64,000 bases of DNA from Synaphobranchus kaupii (GCA_029718625.1 CM056377.1:37222199-37286198), one strand, 5' to 3'. Positions 39,810-53,910 are shown, numbered from the stretch's first letter. A program made the numbers and translations. The notes: generated by a model not told the origin, from the letters alone.

Positions 39810-40320
39810 TAGATACTGGCTGTGTCCTGAGCCCTATCTACTGTGCCCTGTCTCCTGTGTACAGTGCACTGGCAGAAGTGTGTTGTTTAATGTGCACTGT
39901 TTAGCAGTCCACGAAAAATATCCGCCATACTATTTTCCAACCATACTGTGGAAGTGTCGTAAGCAGGTCATATGTCCCACCAGTGTTGCCATGTCCGCGG
40001 TTTTACAGCTAAATTGGGATGCTTTCAACGTGCAGTCACGGGTAAAAATGAAAAGTCGCAAAGCACGCACTTATTTTAAAAAGTAAAAATATGATGATTT
40101 CTAGCGGCACTTCATTTTTTTTCAAATGAAGCTCACGTCATATTTATGTGACCAAAATGTTTGTGTACTTCTTGAAAAGTGTGCTCCCGAATGTACTCAG
40201 CGAAACGCTGGAAGTAAGTGTGTCATCCGGGTGTTTCAAGTATACTGCAATTTGAAACATTTTTGCTTACTCAATAGTGTGGAAGAGTGCTGATTCGGAA
40301 ACGGCCACTGAAAGCTCTCT
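39810..40320. mobile_element. Possible further foldback insertion within Tc1 5' region
   Basis: Left (CTGGCTGTGTCCTGAGCCCT) and right (AGTGCTGATTCGGAAACGGC) ends are roughly inverted and resemble hAT-like fish MITE termini. They are imperfect and I could not define a target duplication. Confidence 0.3.
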
Positions 40321-41003
40321 TATACCTGCACTAAGGAAGCAATTGTACACAACTGACCAATCAGAGACACCTGTGAAGCCATTTATCCCAAACATTATGA
40401 TGCCCTGAAATGGGAAAGGGCGGTATGTATAAAAAGTGTTGTATATGGTGAAAACAAAATGTATAAAAATACCCTTTAATAAAGGCTGAGAATCTGCACT
40501 CTAACCACACATGAATTGTTTGATTACAAATCTAAAATTGTGGAGTACAGAGCCAAATCAAGAAAAAAATATGTCTTTGTCCCAAACATTATCGAGGGCA
40601 CATGTATACAGTATATATATGAGACAAGGTGATTGAGTCCTATAAAGTTTCACTATGTTCTATTTGTAATTTTTTTAAGATGCCGTGTGTCCATACAAAA
40701 CAATGAGTGATTCAATAAATGCTAATTTTCAGGAAGTGGCCACCAGATTACAAGGAACTTCCCACATCACATCATTAAGGGTTTCACACAATCCGGTAAT
40801 TCTGGTAAAAGGGCTCGTTTTCTGAGGACCACAAAGTATCTGTAATGAATCAGTTTGGGGTGTTGTAAACAAGCTTCTGAAGAGCTCTCTCTTCTCTCTC
40901 TCGCTCTCACACACACACAAACACACACACTCTCTCTCTCTCTCTCTCCAGCCTTCTCTCCCGAGCTTGGTGAGCGCAAGCATATCAAAGGAAGCACACT
41001 CAC

Positions 41004-41201
41004 TTGTTGACAGGAACTGCGATGGCCTGGAGGAAGAGCCATTGGCTGCAGTAATGCAGGTAGAGCCTCACAAACCAGATCAAAGCGAGCAGCAGCATAA
41101 TGAAGCAGAACTCTGGAGAGCGCCACTGTGACAGGCCCAGCTCTGACAGGAACATGCGGAGAGCCAAATGTGTGTGCTCAGCAGCCCCTCCGCCGGTCCG
41201 C
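41004..41201 (-). CDS. Exon F of multipass membrane protein gene (first TM helix)
   Basis: A 198-bp exon: one base, 65 codons, two bases. The acceptor is CACTCCTGCGGCAG and the donor is AACAA|GTGAGT. It begins RTGGGAAEHTHLALRMFLSE, then LGLSQWRSPE. A hydrophobic helix follows at residues 31-44 (FCFIMLLLALIWFV), and an aromatic, partly hydrophobic segment RLYLHYCSQWLFLQAIAVPV could be a re-entrant or second helix. The phase is right on both sides: CA plus G completes Gln from the 54.0-kb exon, and AA plus A completes Lys into the 34.5-kb exon. This marks the transition from the soluble N-terminal part to the membrane domain. No named family is recognised. Confidence 0.9.
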
Positions 41202-44200
41202 CTGCCGCAGGAGTGCTGAGGCCTGGAAACAGAGCGCCCGAGTCAGGCCTCTACCGCTCCGCTCCTCCTCTCCTCACCCACCTCTCCCTCTGCCACGCTG
41301 CTTAGCTATTCTCTTTCATTGGCAGGGCTGAGGAGTGGGGGAATATACCGTCGGGGTGGTAATAAAGATCGTAACGATTAGACTAAGGACCAACATAATG
41401 TTTCCAAATCTTCCTCCACCAAATGTCAAAAGCATATAGCGCACTGTGTTTCCCTGTCCTCAAACCACAACTTAAACAAAAATTGGTGCTTTATTGTGAA
41501 TGAAATCGATTTAATCATGCGACGCCATAATGAGCATATAAACATATCAGCATCTGTGACATTCGCCTGATGATGACCTGCACGATCAAAGCCTTGCCTT
41601 CGTGACTGTACAATAAAACAACTGAGAGCGGCAGCAGTGTGCAGGTATAAGACACCCTATCCTTTATTTTTCTTTATCTTGCACCTGTAATTATTTGGGA
41701 TGTGTGTACACCCCACTTTGTTCTAAATTAATTGAAGCAACACTCCTGGATAAACACAAAGGCCTACTCAACTAATGGCAATATTTTTTACTTTTAATCA
41801 AATTATTAAACGCAGTTGGCAGCTGGGATATACATCTAGGGAAATGCAAAGCATTTTTTGCCTAAAGAGTAAAATAGTTGTGGGTGGAATAGATTGCTGT
41901 TTTCAGCGACCAAGTGAACTGTTGCATTTGAGTCCAAATGAGTGTAATTTGGAGAAAATTAAGTCACAGGATGCTGCCAGCAATTTCTTACATCAAGTCA
42001 CAATAAACTAAACTGAACATCTCTACCCCCTCCAGGAACGCGCTTTCTGAAGTGTTAAATTATCTTACGTTATCAGGTTTCTCGAAAGATGAACATTGGA
42101 TCACTTGTAAACGTGTGAAAGTGTTGTCTCATTACGAATGCAGAGTCAGCAGTTTAGAGACAAATATACATGTTGCTAGCATACATGTACAATACACTAC
42201 AGCAAAGAGAAAAATGTGAAACCTACAAACAGGCATTATAGTTTTAAACATTTAAATTTTGTGCTGTTCAATACTTTTTCCACACACTTGCAATAAATCA
42301 AATGTTCATTTACTGAATTATTGTAAACTATTTTGCCATGTCCACAATAGTGAAATTACCAAGTGTATTAAAAGAAGATTTTTGGAATATGTTACGCTAT
42401 GCTAAGCTGACGTGCAAAAATAAGTACATAAAACCTCACTTAATCAACATTGTAATTAAGATATTGATGATTTATGAATATCATTTTTAGTTGCCTTACC
42501 AGAGGGGCTCCTTAACAGAGGGACTGTTATCACCACAGAAATTTTATCGATGCACCTTAAATCATATAAAAAATTAAACAAGAAAAAAGGAAGTAGTCCT
42601 ACACATGCAGCTTTTGACGATTAGTTAATTATTGTATCATCACTTCTTATAAATTATTAAATATGACTGAAAACTATTTTCTTGACTTCACACCTCTTCA
42701 AATACATCAGTTCAAAATAGGCAATTTCAGACACACCCCTAAAGTACATGTATCGCCTAACATTTTTAAAAGCCAGTTTAATGACTAGCTCATTTTAAAT
42801 AGATATTCTCTTTATAAAACATTGCGTGTTACTTCATAAATCAAAAAACAGCCAAAAACTCAAAGGAGAATTCTGTTGACCTTTATCCTAGATATTTTTT
42901 AAAAGAAAGTATCACTTTGATAATTTTTAGTTATATAACATGGAAATGGAACTAATGCTCTTTAAAAATAGCATGAAGTGAACAGCAAGTGGTAACAAGC
43001 ATTAAGCCTTTAAGTTGGTATTGGTGATGATGGACTTTTAGCGAAGCACCGGCGTTGAGTTTCCAGCAGATTTATGTTGAGATGGCTGCAGGGGAGAGAA
43101 CATGAAGGTAACCCTGAGAAATATTTTTGCCTTTGGTTAAAGCTCTAAATCTGGAGCCACTTAAAGACTGGACTTATCCTTTATTTTGAGGATTAAGTTA
43201 TTTTCTGTCACTTTTTTTTTATTTAGGCCATGGGCATTGTTTTTTTTTTTTTTTTATATGCCAGGAACTATTTTTCTAACATTACCGCTTTCAGTGAATG
43301 AATGATTTAGGGGAAAAAAAGGCCGCACTCCCTCCGCAACGCATGCTGCCGTTTGTGTTTGCGTGCACCCTGTGCGCCGTAGTTATGTTTACTGAAGGTC
43401 ACGTCTGGAAATGCAAATGTTTTACACACACCAGTCGGAAGGTACAACTGAAAAAGGCGCAGGGAAGACGAGAGTGCTTCTTTTTCCAGTTGAGATTCCA
43501 CAAGGACCCCCGTACAGCAGAAACGGACAACTTGTAGAAAGGAAACATACTTTTGCATTCGAATTCGAAAGTTTGAGTTGAGTGACAATTCAGAATTGAC
43601 TATTGGTGTTAACTAAAACATACAATGCATCTAGCTTATTACTTTTGAAAAAAACAAAGTCCCTACGAACCCTCATTTGAGACTCCACTTTCCTGGTAAA
43701 ATTACCAGTCAGTGTACTTATCATTAAGACTGTGGGGAGTTATTTTAACAAACTGCAGCACATGTATTTTAGAATTCATCCAATCTCCACTTAATCAGGT
43801 GCAATAAGACCCACACACACTTGATATTCCCCATGCATTAAGATTGAATAAATAAAGAAAGCTTATGCAAAGTGAAAGCAATAAAGTGCCTCTAGTCGGA
43901 GTGTTTACCTTAACAGAACCAATACACAGTGCCTTATAAAAATAATGTCTAACTTTTAGCACAGCATTGTACAAGTCCATATTTCCATCCATGTGAATGT
44001 TCACACAGTGCCCACAATCTATATACAAGCACAGCACTGCTGACTGGTGAAAGAGCTGTATTTCTTAGTGACTGGCGGTAAATTGACAGATTAGAAATAT
44101 CGCAGTATGTCTTTATAGTATAGTATTTTAGAACACATCTAAGCAGGTTCGGGCTTTGATGTAAAATAAGTCGTCTCGGTGTCTTTCTTCCTCTTTTCAG

Positions 44201-44559
44201 TTAATTTTTGCCACAGTGAAGAAGAGCACCATGTTCCTCATTACAACACTTTCACACTATACTTTAAAATTAAAAAAGGCATGTTTATTTATTTTTCAAG
44301 ACATAGAGAGACTGCAAAAAACATGTAAAAACATAAGTCTCTGTGATCAAGGAGTTAAAATGTAAGATTGTATTGTAGGAAACAAGAATCTGACAATGTT
44401 ATGAAGACAGGAGGGAAGAATGTAGCATTTATAAGTGTTACTCTAGTTTATTTGTCCCCCATGAAAACCTTGTGAAACATGGCAAGTGTTGAAACCAAGA
44501 CGTGAACAGGCTTCAATCAAAGCTTCAAGGGATACCATGTAATGCTGTTCTTTCTGCTT
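41202..44559. other. Intron E-F, left part
   Basis: AT-rich DNA with a CT/CA simple-repeat cluster just across the exon at about 40885-40950 and a poly-T run at about 43237-43254. No exon is supported, and none is required by the flanking phases. Confidence 0.45.
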
Positions 44560-44950
44560 GCAATGGAAACACTGGCTTTACAAGCCTTGAGGTAATTAAC
44601 CAGAACAATTTTTCACTGGGGCTGGGAATACTGTCACCGTATGAGAATGTTTCTATGAGAGTGTACATAGACTGTAGTTTTATGTAGTAAAGAAGTACTA
44701 TACTACATCATCTCTGGGGGGGGGGGCATGGTATCTGGGAAAAATTATATAAAATTATATGTGGTCTGCTTGATGATGTCATGAATCCCAGGTACCATGC
44801 CCCCCCCCCAGAAATATAATGTAGTATGACGTTCTTTCTGTTTACAGTGCTTCCTGACTACATAGACCCAATCTCTGTACACTCAGAGATACATTCTCAT
44901 ATGGTGACAAGATTCCCCGCCCAATTGGCTTTGATGTTGAATACTGCCAT
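44560..44950. mobile_element. Imperfect foldback (MITE-like) element
   Basis: The sequence is an inverted repeat centred at about 44765. CTGTCACCGTATGAGAATGT (44629) pairs with ACATTCTCATATGGTGACAA (44891), and GGGGGGGGGCATGGTATCTG pairs with CAGGTACCATGCCCCCCCCC around the loop. The termini are not clear and no target duplication was identified. No coding capacity. Confidence 0.6.
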
Positions 44951-47900
44951 GCAAAAAAACTGACGTTTGAATTAGGATGTACCAAAAGATTTAACCATAC
45001 AATGGTCACATCTTACTATTGCAAACATATGAACAAAATCATAACTTTGTTATATGATTTGCTAATGGAAAGGGAAAAAAGGTATATTTCCTGTCCAAAG
45101 GCTTATTTCTTTGAACAGTGCATTCTACCAAAAATCTATCACAATTTTAACTGCAGCATCATCAAGCTTGGCACGATAGCACAACCACAGCCAACAAAAA
45201 ACCCTCACTACAGCTACAAGGTTTCAGATGATCTAGTGATTTGGATGTCTTCTGGGTTTTCCTGATTAATGAGGTCTTATGTGTTTTAAACAATTTAATT
45301 TCTTCAGATTTATTCACTTTTGTTTTACAGTTCTGCAATTAGACTGAATTCTGAAGATCTACAGGCTCTACCTTCGAAATGTAGCTGGCAGTGGGAGACA
45401 CCAATAGCCCAGTTTCATTGAGAAAACATGAAACAAGCAGGAATTTGGGGTATTGTAGAGGAAAATAATGACGTGACTCAGCTGCAGAATTAGATACATC
45501 ACGCAATTAGAATCGTAATTCCTTTCTGCCAAATTATCGGAATTATTTGCAGCTGAGAGAGACTGGGAGATGGGAGCAGGAGCTCTCTAACCGAATCAAA
45601 AGTATTGAAAAAAAGATGTTCCATTTAATTAGAAAACCTTGTTTGACTAATAGCTGGCAAGTGCTTTTCATATTCAGGGAAGCGGTTAAGTGTTGGAATC
45701 CCACTGAACGGCAGGGTAGGCACGGCAGGCTGGCTAGCAAGAGGCCGCGCGCGTCACGCCGCCCCACCACGGTTCTGGACTTCTCCGCGTAAGCAGATTC
45801 ATTTGTGTACGTGAGGCAGCTATTGTAATAAATGCAACATGTCAAATTTTATAGACCCATTCAAGAGCACCGGAGGATTTAGAAGCGAGGAAATGGCAGA
45901 TCCCTCAGCAATTAATAAAGACTCTGAGAGCAGTGGATTATCGAGCACCAGGGACAAAGAAACCAAGGCCTCCCTGTCCTCCCTTAAACACAACATTTAT
46001 GGAGATCACATTCCGCACCCTAAGTGTCACTTTGACCTTTAATGTAATCCGTTGTATTAAAGTTCCTTATTAGGTTTTGCACTCCCTTGGATTCAATAAC
46101 AGGACCGACGCATCACGGCCGTTGCAACGAAAGCCAGAGCGATAACAGCTTCCCAATGCTGGGATGTGATTATATATTACTAGCACCGTTACCGCTAATT
46201 ATGATTTCCTTGATTCGATTTATGTGATTTCCCCAAGTAGAGGCACAGGAGGAGGACGTGCGATTATTGCATGCTGTCTTGCATGTATCACTGCAGGGGT
46301 ACGGGGAGAGAACTGCCAGCCAAACCTGTGAGGCCCTTTCCGTGCGCCAGGCGGGGGCGAACCGGCCCGGCGCCACCGAACGCACTCCCCGCAGACACCG
46401 AACGCGTCGAACCAGAATCGGAGCCTTCTTATCGCCCTCACAATGCACCCTCCATTCAAGGAACCAGTGCCCGCCGAGACTGCGCCCTTCAGTTGGGAGA
46501 TGCGGCAGGCTGTGTCTTAATCCGTGCGCCATGGGGCTAGCTGGCTGCGGGTTGGATCTCTACCGGAGACCAGGCAACCGAGAACTAGACGAGAAGCAGA
46601 CAGCACCGCATTTCACCACCACCCCCCCCCGCCCCTCAATCTCATCAAAGACTTGGGAGGCGAAGGCAAAAACGGCAAGCCATTAAACCCTCCTTTCTCA
46701 TTTGGTAATCACCTTTCTTTCCAGATTATTAGCTATGCGACATTACCAAGATCAGCATTTGTTTTCTCTTTTTTTCTCCCTGTAGGACCGTGTGACTTCA
46801 AAGGGATCAGTTCTTCTCCATTCAGCAGCCAAACAATGCATAACAAATTGTATCAGTACCCAGAGAAGCAGTGGGGAAGAGAAAGCCTTGCTGTACATGT
46901 TGGCTGTAATGGGATTGAAGCAGATCAGACAGCTAGAGAGGCGTGTCTCGCCAGTGGGGGTCAAAGGTCAGACTGGGCCGGTTCCAGCACCTCTTTACAC
47001 TGCAGTTCGACAGACAATGCACAATGGACGTGCGCGTAAACAATGGTTCAGCAGGGCTGTTTGGCGATCAAGTTTAGTTTGGCCAAGTTGATGGACACAA
47101 GCTCGGAAAAGTGGCTATATCTGAAATTAATTCAAATGAATTTCACTTAATGTTATATTTACAACATTTTCTCATGCCAAATCATTTTTATAAGAATAAA
47201 AATATATATTTTTTATAAACAGTAATTACTCAATGTGAATTCTGGCAACAAATCATCTCTACACTGTGAATGTATATATTTTTCCATTGAAGGGTCCCTA
47301 CATTTGTATTAACCCAGGTAAAGTGTTTGTTGGAGAGCACATGCAGATCACATTCCACTGCAGACCTTCTACACTACTACATTGTGCTTGGTGCTGTAAG
47401 TAAACCCAAACACTTTCTCAGGGTTGTATTTTCATACATGCAGCTTAGGTTTACAATTTAAAATATGCCATAAGCTCCAAATAAGATATTATACAAAAAT
47501 GATCAAATACAGTTTTTCTTTCTATTTAGAAAATAATTTAAAAGTGCCTTTTCACACCGTCTTACAAAAATGTCCCATTTCACTGAAAAACAAAGCATTT
47601 TACCCTTAGAAGTTCAAGAATAACAAAATTAAATCAAGACTATGAAAAAAATAGCTGGTATTCTGATGGTTTTCCAGTCCCTCTCCCAATGCATACGAAA
47701 CACACAGGAGCCACATGAAGGTGAAGAGCTGATGGGAAAAGGCACAAAGGCCTGCCCTCTGCCCTCTGGGGTGACCCTGCGAAGCGCGCGGCACGTCTCC
47801 CTCCGCCGTACAATCAGGAGGCTGTGGGAAACGCAGCACATCTAACATGGTGAAGTCTGCAGGGCCGTGCGAAGCCCGTTATAATCATCCGCCCACCTCG

Positions 47901-48928
47901 CCCATCCCGGCCAATAGCGTCGGAGCGGGCCCTTGTCAGAGCTGACAGATTTGATTTGCTTGAAGTGAGCACATCCACCCCGAGCGAGAGGGGTGAGGCC
48001 AACATCTGCGCTCGAGTCGCTCGAGGGGCCACGCCGCAGCCTCACCTTCTCTTCCTGCCTCTCAGCGCAAGAATAGGGCCCTAAGAACTGGAGGTGACCA
48101 CCACCACCTCGGTCCACAACCGCACTGAATTACATCAGAATTGATTGACCTCTGCGGAGTTTCAGTCGAGGCTGCCTTTCCGCCGCGCCGCTGGTCGCAG
48201 ATACGCTGCGTAGGTTCGCGAGCCCTGCTCTTGTGAATGTTCTTCTCGTCTACTTTCGAGCACTTGCAGCAGCGTCGCGCGGCGCATTGCGAATAAACGA
48301 ATGTGAATTCATGTCCCTGCTGTCATTCCCAAAAACCGCAACGCCTGGATCCGATCCGTTAACGACGCCACGCAATCCGTTTCCGACAGCAGCAAGAGCA
48401 GGAAGTGTCCTGGCAGGCGACGCCCTGGTTTTAGAATGCCTGCAAGCGCAGAGCGACGAAAATGACACAGTGAGAGATTCCCTCGCCTGGTTCCAGAGAA
48501 ATCTCGATCCCGACCCTGTGGTGGTTTGCAGTGGGCGTCGTCACATGCGGTCGGAGCGGAGCGGCGGGGACTCACATGGAGCTTTGCAGAGACAGCCCAG
48601 GAACAAGTGGGCAATGGATTCCCAACATTTGAAGCTTGAAAAATAGGTCACTGTTTTCTCGTCGACTTTACTATTTTTTAGTTTCTAAGAGCAGTTTGGA
48701 ATTTTGAGTGAATCCTGCTCCTATGAATGGTGGTTGAGGGGGGTGTTTTCATTAGTTAAGTTGGCTGTAGCATGCAGTCAGTCACAATAAAACACAGTTA
48801 AGGCAAGACATATTGAATGCCACTGAATTATATAGATAACATTGCTGCTCTTTTTGCTATGTTTGACAATTAATACATTCTAGGCTATTACACAACATAA
48901 AGCGCCTGATCACTGGTTAAATATTGTA
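44951..48928. other. Intron E-F, middle part with CpG-rich islands
   Basis: CpG-rich segments lie at about 46250-46620 and 47760-48620, with overlapping ORFs on both strands as expected of GC-rich DNA. None has a recognisable domain or phase-compatible splice sites. The 45500-46200 stretch is repeat-free with TAATTA-type words and may be regulatory. No RNA gene was seen. Confidence 0.4.
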
Positions 48929-50096
48929 CAGTGCCTTGCGAAAGTATTCACCCCCTTGGCGTTTTTCCTATTTTGTTGCATTACAACCTGTAATTTAAAT
49001 GGATATTTATTTGGATTTTATGTAATGGACCTACACAAAATAGTCCAAATTGGTGAAGTGAAATTTAAAAAAAACTTGTTTAAAAAAATTCTAAAAAAAA
49101 AACAAAAACGGAAAAGTGGTACGTGCATTTGTATTCACCCCCTTTGCTTTAATGTATTTTTAAAGTATCATATTTAATATTTGGTGGCATATCCTTTGCA
49201 TGCTGCTACTTCCTGAAGTCTGTGACCCATCAATATCAAAAGACTCTTGATATATTATCTTCTGGTACTCTTACAAGCGATACTATAATGTCTTTGCATT
49301 TGAATGGATCTCTATGGGAATTAGGGGGTGGGACTAGATTTAGCTGTAAATAACACTTGAACTGTATAGAATGGTTGGTAAAATGGCTGTAAGTCATCAA
49401 GGGTCTGAGGTATCAAACGGGCCTCAAACCATCACATTGCTGCCAGATATGCAGTAGATATGGATGGATCACTTTAAGGGTTGTTTCTCCTGACAAATTT
49501 TCCTATTGAACTCTATGGAAAAAAAAGTCAGGAGAAGAAACCCTTCAAGTTATCCATCCATATCTACTGTATTTCTGGCAGCAGAGTGATGGTTTAAGGC
49601 TTGTTTGATAGGATAGACCCTTGATGACTTAGAGCCATTTAGCCAACCATGTGTTCTATACAGTTCATGTGTTATTTACAGCTAAATCTAGTCCCACCCC
49701 CTAATTCCCATAGAGATCCATTCAAATGCAAAGACGTTATAGTATCGCTTGTAAGAGTACCAGAAAATAATATATCAAGAGTCTTTTGATATTGCTGGGT
49801 CACAGACTTCAGGAAGTAGCAGCATGCAAAGGATATGCCACCAAATATTAAATATGATACTTTAAAAATACATTAAAGCAAAGGGGGTGAATACATATGC
49901 ACGCACCACTTTTCCGTTTTTGTTTTTTTTAAAGAATTTTTTTAAACAAGTTTTTTTTAAATTTCACTTCACCAATTTGGACTATTTTGTGTAGGTCCAT
50001 TACATAAAATCCAAATAAATATCCATTTCAATTACAGGTTGGAATGCAACAAAATAGGAAAAACGCCAAGGGGGTGAATACTTTCGCAAGGCACTG
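48929..50096. mobile_element. Tc1-type foldback element, complete, TA flanks
   Basis: It starts CAGTGCCTTGCGAAAGTATT after TA and ends AATACTTTCGCAAGGCACTG before TA. The two halves are inverted copies of each other almost end to end, about 580 bp per arm. The CAGTGCCTTGCGAAAGTATTC terminus is a very common fish Tc1-type end. The core carries the block shared with 5.4 and 14.9 kb (AAGCGATACTATAA, GCATTTGAATGGATCTCTAT, GCAGTAGATATGGATGGATC). There is no transposase. High arm-to-arm similarity suggests a relatively recent copy. Confidence 0.92.
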
Positions 50097-53000
50097 TATG
50101 TACTGCAAGGTAAGCAGGTAAGAAGTCAAGCAATCATGTGTTTCAGTGGTGAGGTTCCTCTGATCAAAAGCAGTACAAACAGAGGCCATGATTGTTCAGC
50201 AAGATGCATGTTATTCTATAGGACTGCTACAGTACATACTGTCTTTTTGCAAATACACCAACACCCATAATTGGCCAAAGGGAACGGCAAACAACCACGA
50301 AGCAATATGAATGTAACCCTTTTTTTTTTGTCACACCTGCTAAACGGTGTTTGCTATCTCCTCGGTTACAGTATGTACAGTAAAAAAGATAAATTATGTA
50401 CATATTTTCATTGGGAACTTTTATTGTTTTTATGCCTATTCGTGTAAAATGATTGCAGGTTCACATCTCGTTTGAGTATTTTTGGGGTGGCCTTTGACCA
50501 CTGAAAACGATATTAAACATAGTGTAAAACTTGATAACGTAACGGAGTAAAACACAGAGAATATAATGATGCAGAGAGATGCAAAGAGGAACACGAAGGA
50601 AGACATGCACAGCATCACGCAGCCTCTGGAGGCCAAGGCCACAGTTATATTTCTCCTTTTCCTCTCCTCCTTTTTTTTCCTTTTTCTAACAAGAATTTTT
50701 CTAACAAGAAAAGTCACAGATATAATTGATATGAGATTTAGGGGGTACATTTCAGTGTAATTAGAGTCTTGATAATTGGGCTAATTAGATCTAATTGTTA
50801 TGTGAAAGTGAGTTTGATTAAAACGGGTTTCCCCAAAACGAGAGAATTTTTTTTTGTAGTTTGATAACATTGCTGAAACATGCACCGTAGACTAATTAAC
50901 GAGCAAACACATAAACAGAGAAGAATTAAGTATTAACATTGGCGGATAGGCTCATTTGGATGATTTGGATCCTTGCATCTAAGATTTACTTGATCAATAC
51001 AATGACAAATAGCCAAAGATACTTGCAAGGCAGGCAAGATTACTCATTACTTTTAGTTAGCCAGGCTTAATTTTACCCAACTATGTTGACCCACGGCATC
51101 AACAAAGAAATGATTTCTGGGAAAGACAAGGCCTCCAAATTTGGGGTTCACAGATGGCTGTTCATCAGAAATGACTGCACTTCATATACATACACATACA
51201 CAGACACATAATTTACAGTAACTGTGCAGTAAAGGGTTTGTATCTAAATCCCCACCTGAATATAATCATTACAGATAATGGAAACTGCAATATTTATTTT
51301 ACATTGAATAGACAGCACACAATTGAACATAGTTTGTTCATGAAGAATGAACATACAAGCAATTACTACTAGATTCTACAGCTTCAAGATGACATTTTGA
51401 ATAACAAAAGCAAATTTAATCAAACCCTTTAATATTTCTCGTTTACATTTCTTAAGACTGTGGTTAAGACGTGCAGACATCAAATAACGTGGAGGGTCAG
51501 AGAATGCTTTCATGTTTCTTCAAACAGATCACAACTGTACAGAAGGCTCCATAAAATGATTCCTGCTGAATTTCATAGTCGATTCATCTTCCTAAAATTG
51601 ACTGCTATTGTCAATACTTGCACTTTACAGTATTGTGTTTTCTTTGAAATTTTAATTTATGGTTTACGGTTATTATCGTGCCATGGATATTTATTTCGGT
51701 AAGTCGCTTTTGAGGTCGGTAACGAACAGCTCGCTTTTTGATATGTAAATCCAGAAGGAAAAAAAAAAGCTGAGGAAACGTACTCAAACGGAAAGACAGG
51801 AAACAGAGAGCTAGTTATACCATCCAACCAAGAAACTACATCAAATGATATTCATGTACTACTTTCACATTTGGAGGCATTGCATTCAGATAATCTTCTT
51901 TATAAATAGACCGCAGCATTTTAACAATTCCAAAAAATACTCTACAAGTTCCTTGTGTGAGCAGAATGCCATTATATGCGGTTCAGTGTTTCACCACGTC
52001 CACCCTAATATAGTGCGACTTTGCATGGACAGTTTCCGGAACAGGCATCACCGTGGGAGTGTACTCTACACCTGCTGGCACCTGGCACACTGAGCTGTAC
52101 AGATAAGTACAGGAATTCCAGAGCCGTATCCAAAAAGTCACACTGAAACGTAAATCACTTAGCACTGACAGGCACTCCTCAGTAGGCTGTGAAACTGTAA
52201 TTCATACACATTGAGGCACCTTAACGAGCAGTTCTGTCAATAACTCCAAAAACAAATGACTTCTTTCATCACTGACCAAATATTCTTGCACCCTGGTCCC
52301 CGAGTTTAAATTTAACTGCGCCATAAATATCGCAGAAAGGAGAACTTACTGTATGCATGGGTGTCTGTTTTAGCCTTAAATACTTCCTAAAGCTCCTACT
52401 GTATAGCTTTAACCATTGCCAAAATGCACTCTGAATGGGGGGTGCACATGTTTATATGAAAGTGAAATCCATGAACATCTATACAGTATTTATCATTGTT
52501 AATTTTGAAACTATGTACTGTATGTCATTTTAACAACATGTCTTTGAAAATCTATGATTTACTGCAGAAAATACAGAGGTATGCATACACTATGTTACGT
52601 CGCATAACTGTCAGAACTTGTGGAGAAGCACATACTGACAAGCCATAAAAATCGAATGTAGTTTGAAGAACAACAATCCCATGACTGAAAGCAGTCTCTG
52701 GTGGTTCTCTAGATGGCAGTAATATCCCTCAATTATCAGAAAATGAATTCAAAATTCTACATACGCAGCACAAATTGATGTGAAAACTGTGTAAAAATGT
52801 CAAAAAAAACCCGCTGCCAACTGTGCATTGTTTACCATTCTGTCACAAGGTTTAATGTGGTCAGAGAAAGCAAAATTTAAGTAGACCAGATGCATGTTCA
52901 TTTTGAATGCCTCAGCTGGAATGTACAGATTGATTCAGCACATATTGCCCCAAAATAAACCTGTACAGAGTGTACAGAGGCTTCAGTGCTATATTTTTAC

Positions 53001-53910
53001 CTTTTCTCTATATAAATACATGTACATTTTCTGCCACAAGGCGCTCACAGTTTCCAGGGCTCAAGATTTCTGGCAGATTAGATCTTTGTGTATGTGATCG
53101 TTCTTCTTATGACATTATACAGATGCCAACAGATCGATGAACAGAACATAGATATTAAGATTCGCACTACAAAATATGTCATTCCAAAGTAATCTGTTTA
53201 TGCAGACTTGCATTAAAAATAGCAACAAATATGGATGGCTTTGAGCATTTTCCTCTGTTTGGTGTTGTTGTAGACACCTGTGTGCTCTTGACGGAATTAT
53301 AAAAAATTCCAAAATGCTTTTTTGGAATCTTTTAAATTACTTTTTTTGTATATTCAAAAATTATATTATATAATAAAATTTTTAAATAAAAATATTATTT
53401 TACCATTATTATAATTATCATTGTTGATGGTATTACCATTTACCAATGATGATAACCCTATGGTATACAAAAACTACAGGTAGGATGAGCTCTTTTTTTT
53501 AAATGAAAATGTTTGTGAATTACAAAAAAGAGCATAAGCATAAATTTCTTGCTTTGTAACTGCATTTTATAAAAATATATTAAGTTGTTTATGGTTGTGT
53601 GTAACAGTCCAGAAGGAACCACAATTAGGAAATCAACAACGCTGGTTGAACGAAAAGCAGATGGGTAAATATGTGCATTTCACTAGTGTTGTTGCTACAT
53701 TAGCCAGTCTACTGGCCACTTAATTACGGTACTATCCTCTGAGCCAATGAGGTTTTCACGAAGCAATTCCCAATGGCATTATGGAAAAGGCCTTAAAACA
53801 CATTGTGCTGCTACTGATGATAAAATCAAAGATGTAAGGTACAGAATAAGGCAAAACAGACACACACATTTCCGCCTTCATATTATGTACATAATTAAAG
53901 GGAAACTCAC
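50097..53910. other. Intron E-F, right part
   Basis: AT-rich, with a strongly A/T-biased block at about 53330-53460. No exon or recognisable mobile element is supported. Confidence 0.45.

Larger units (their letters stand above)
36867..40608 (-). mobile_element. Tc1/mariner element, split by nested insertions
   Basis: The left end (GGAACAGTGACACAAATTTT) and right end (GTCTTTGTCCCAAACATTAT) are inverted terminal regions of the same family as the 14.6-kb foldback. The minus strand codes a degenerate transposase. Its N-terminal helix-turn-helix part is at 39640-39769 (KTVRDIGQPLDLPKSTVW). The catalytic part is at about 37330-38030 (ILQEDNDPTHTAKATKEFF and DWPRPPNLNPI, fitting the second Asp and the downstream end of the DDE core). 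The two halves are separated by a 1.6-kb TTAA foldback at 38032-39630. Stops and frameshifts make it inactive. A further insertion may lie at about 39810-40320. Confidence 0.85.

Noticed and set aside
46170..48646. Several ORFs over 100 codons on both strands
   Set aside because: CpG-rich intronic islands, no phase-compatible splice sites. The flanking exons (54.0 and 41.1 kb) already join in phase.
50436..50750. 104-codon minus-strand ORF with hydrophobic residues
   Set aside because: Lysine-rich then hydrophobic reading of an A/T-rich tract, no splice context, and lies in an intron whose flanking exons already match.
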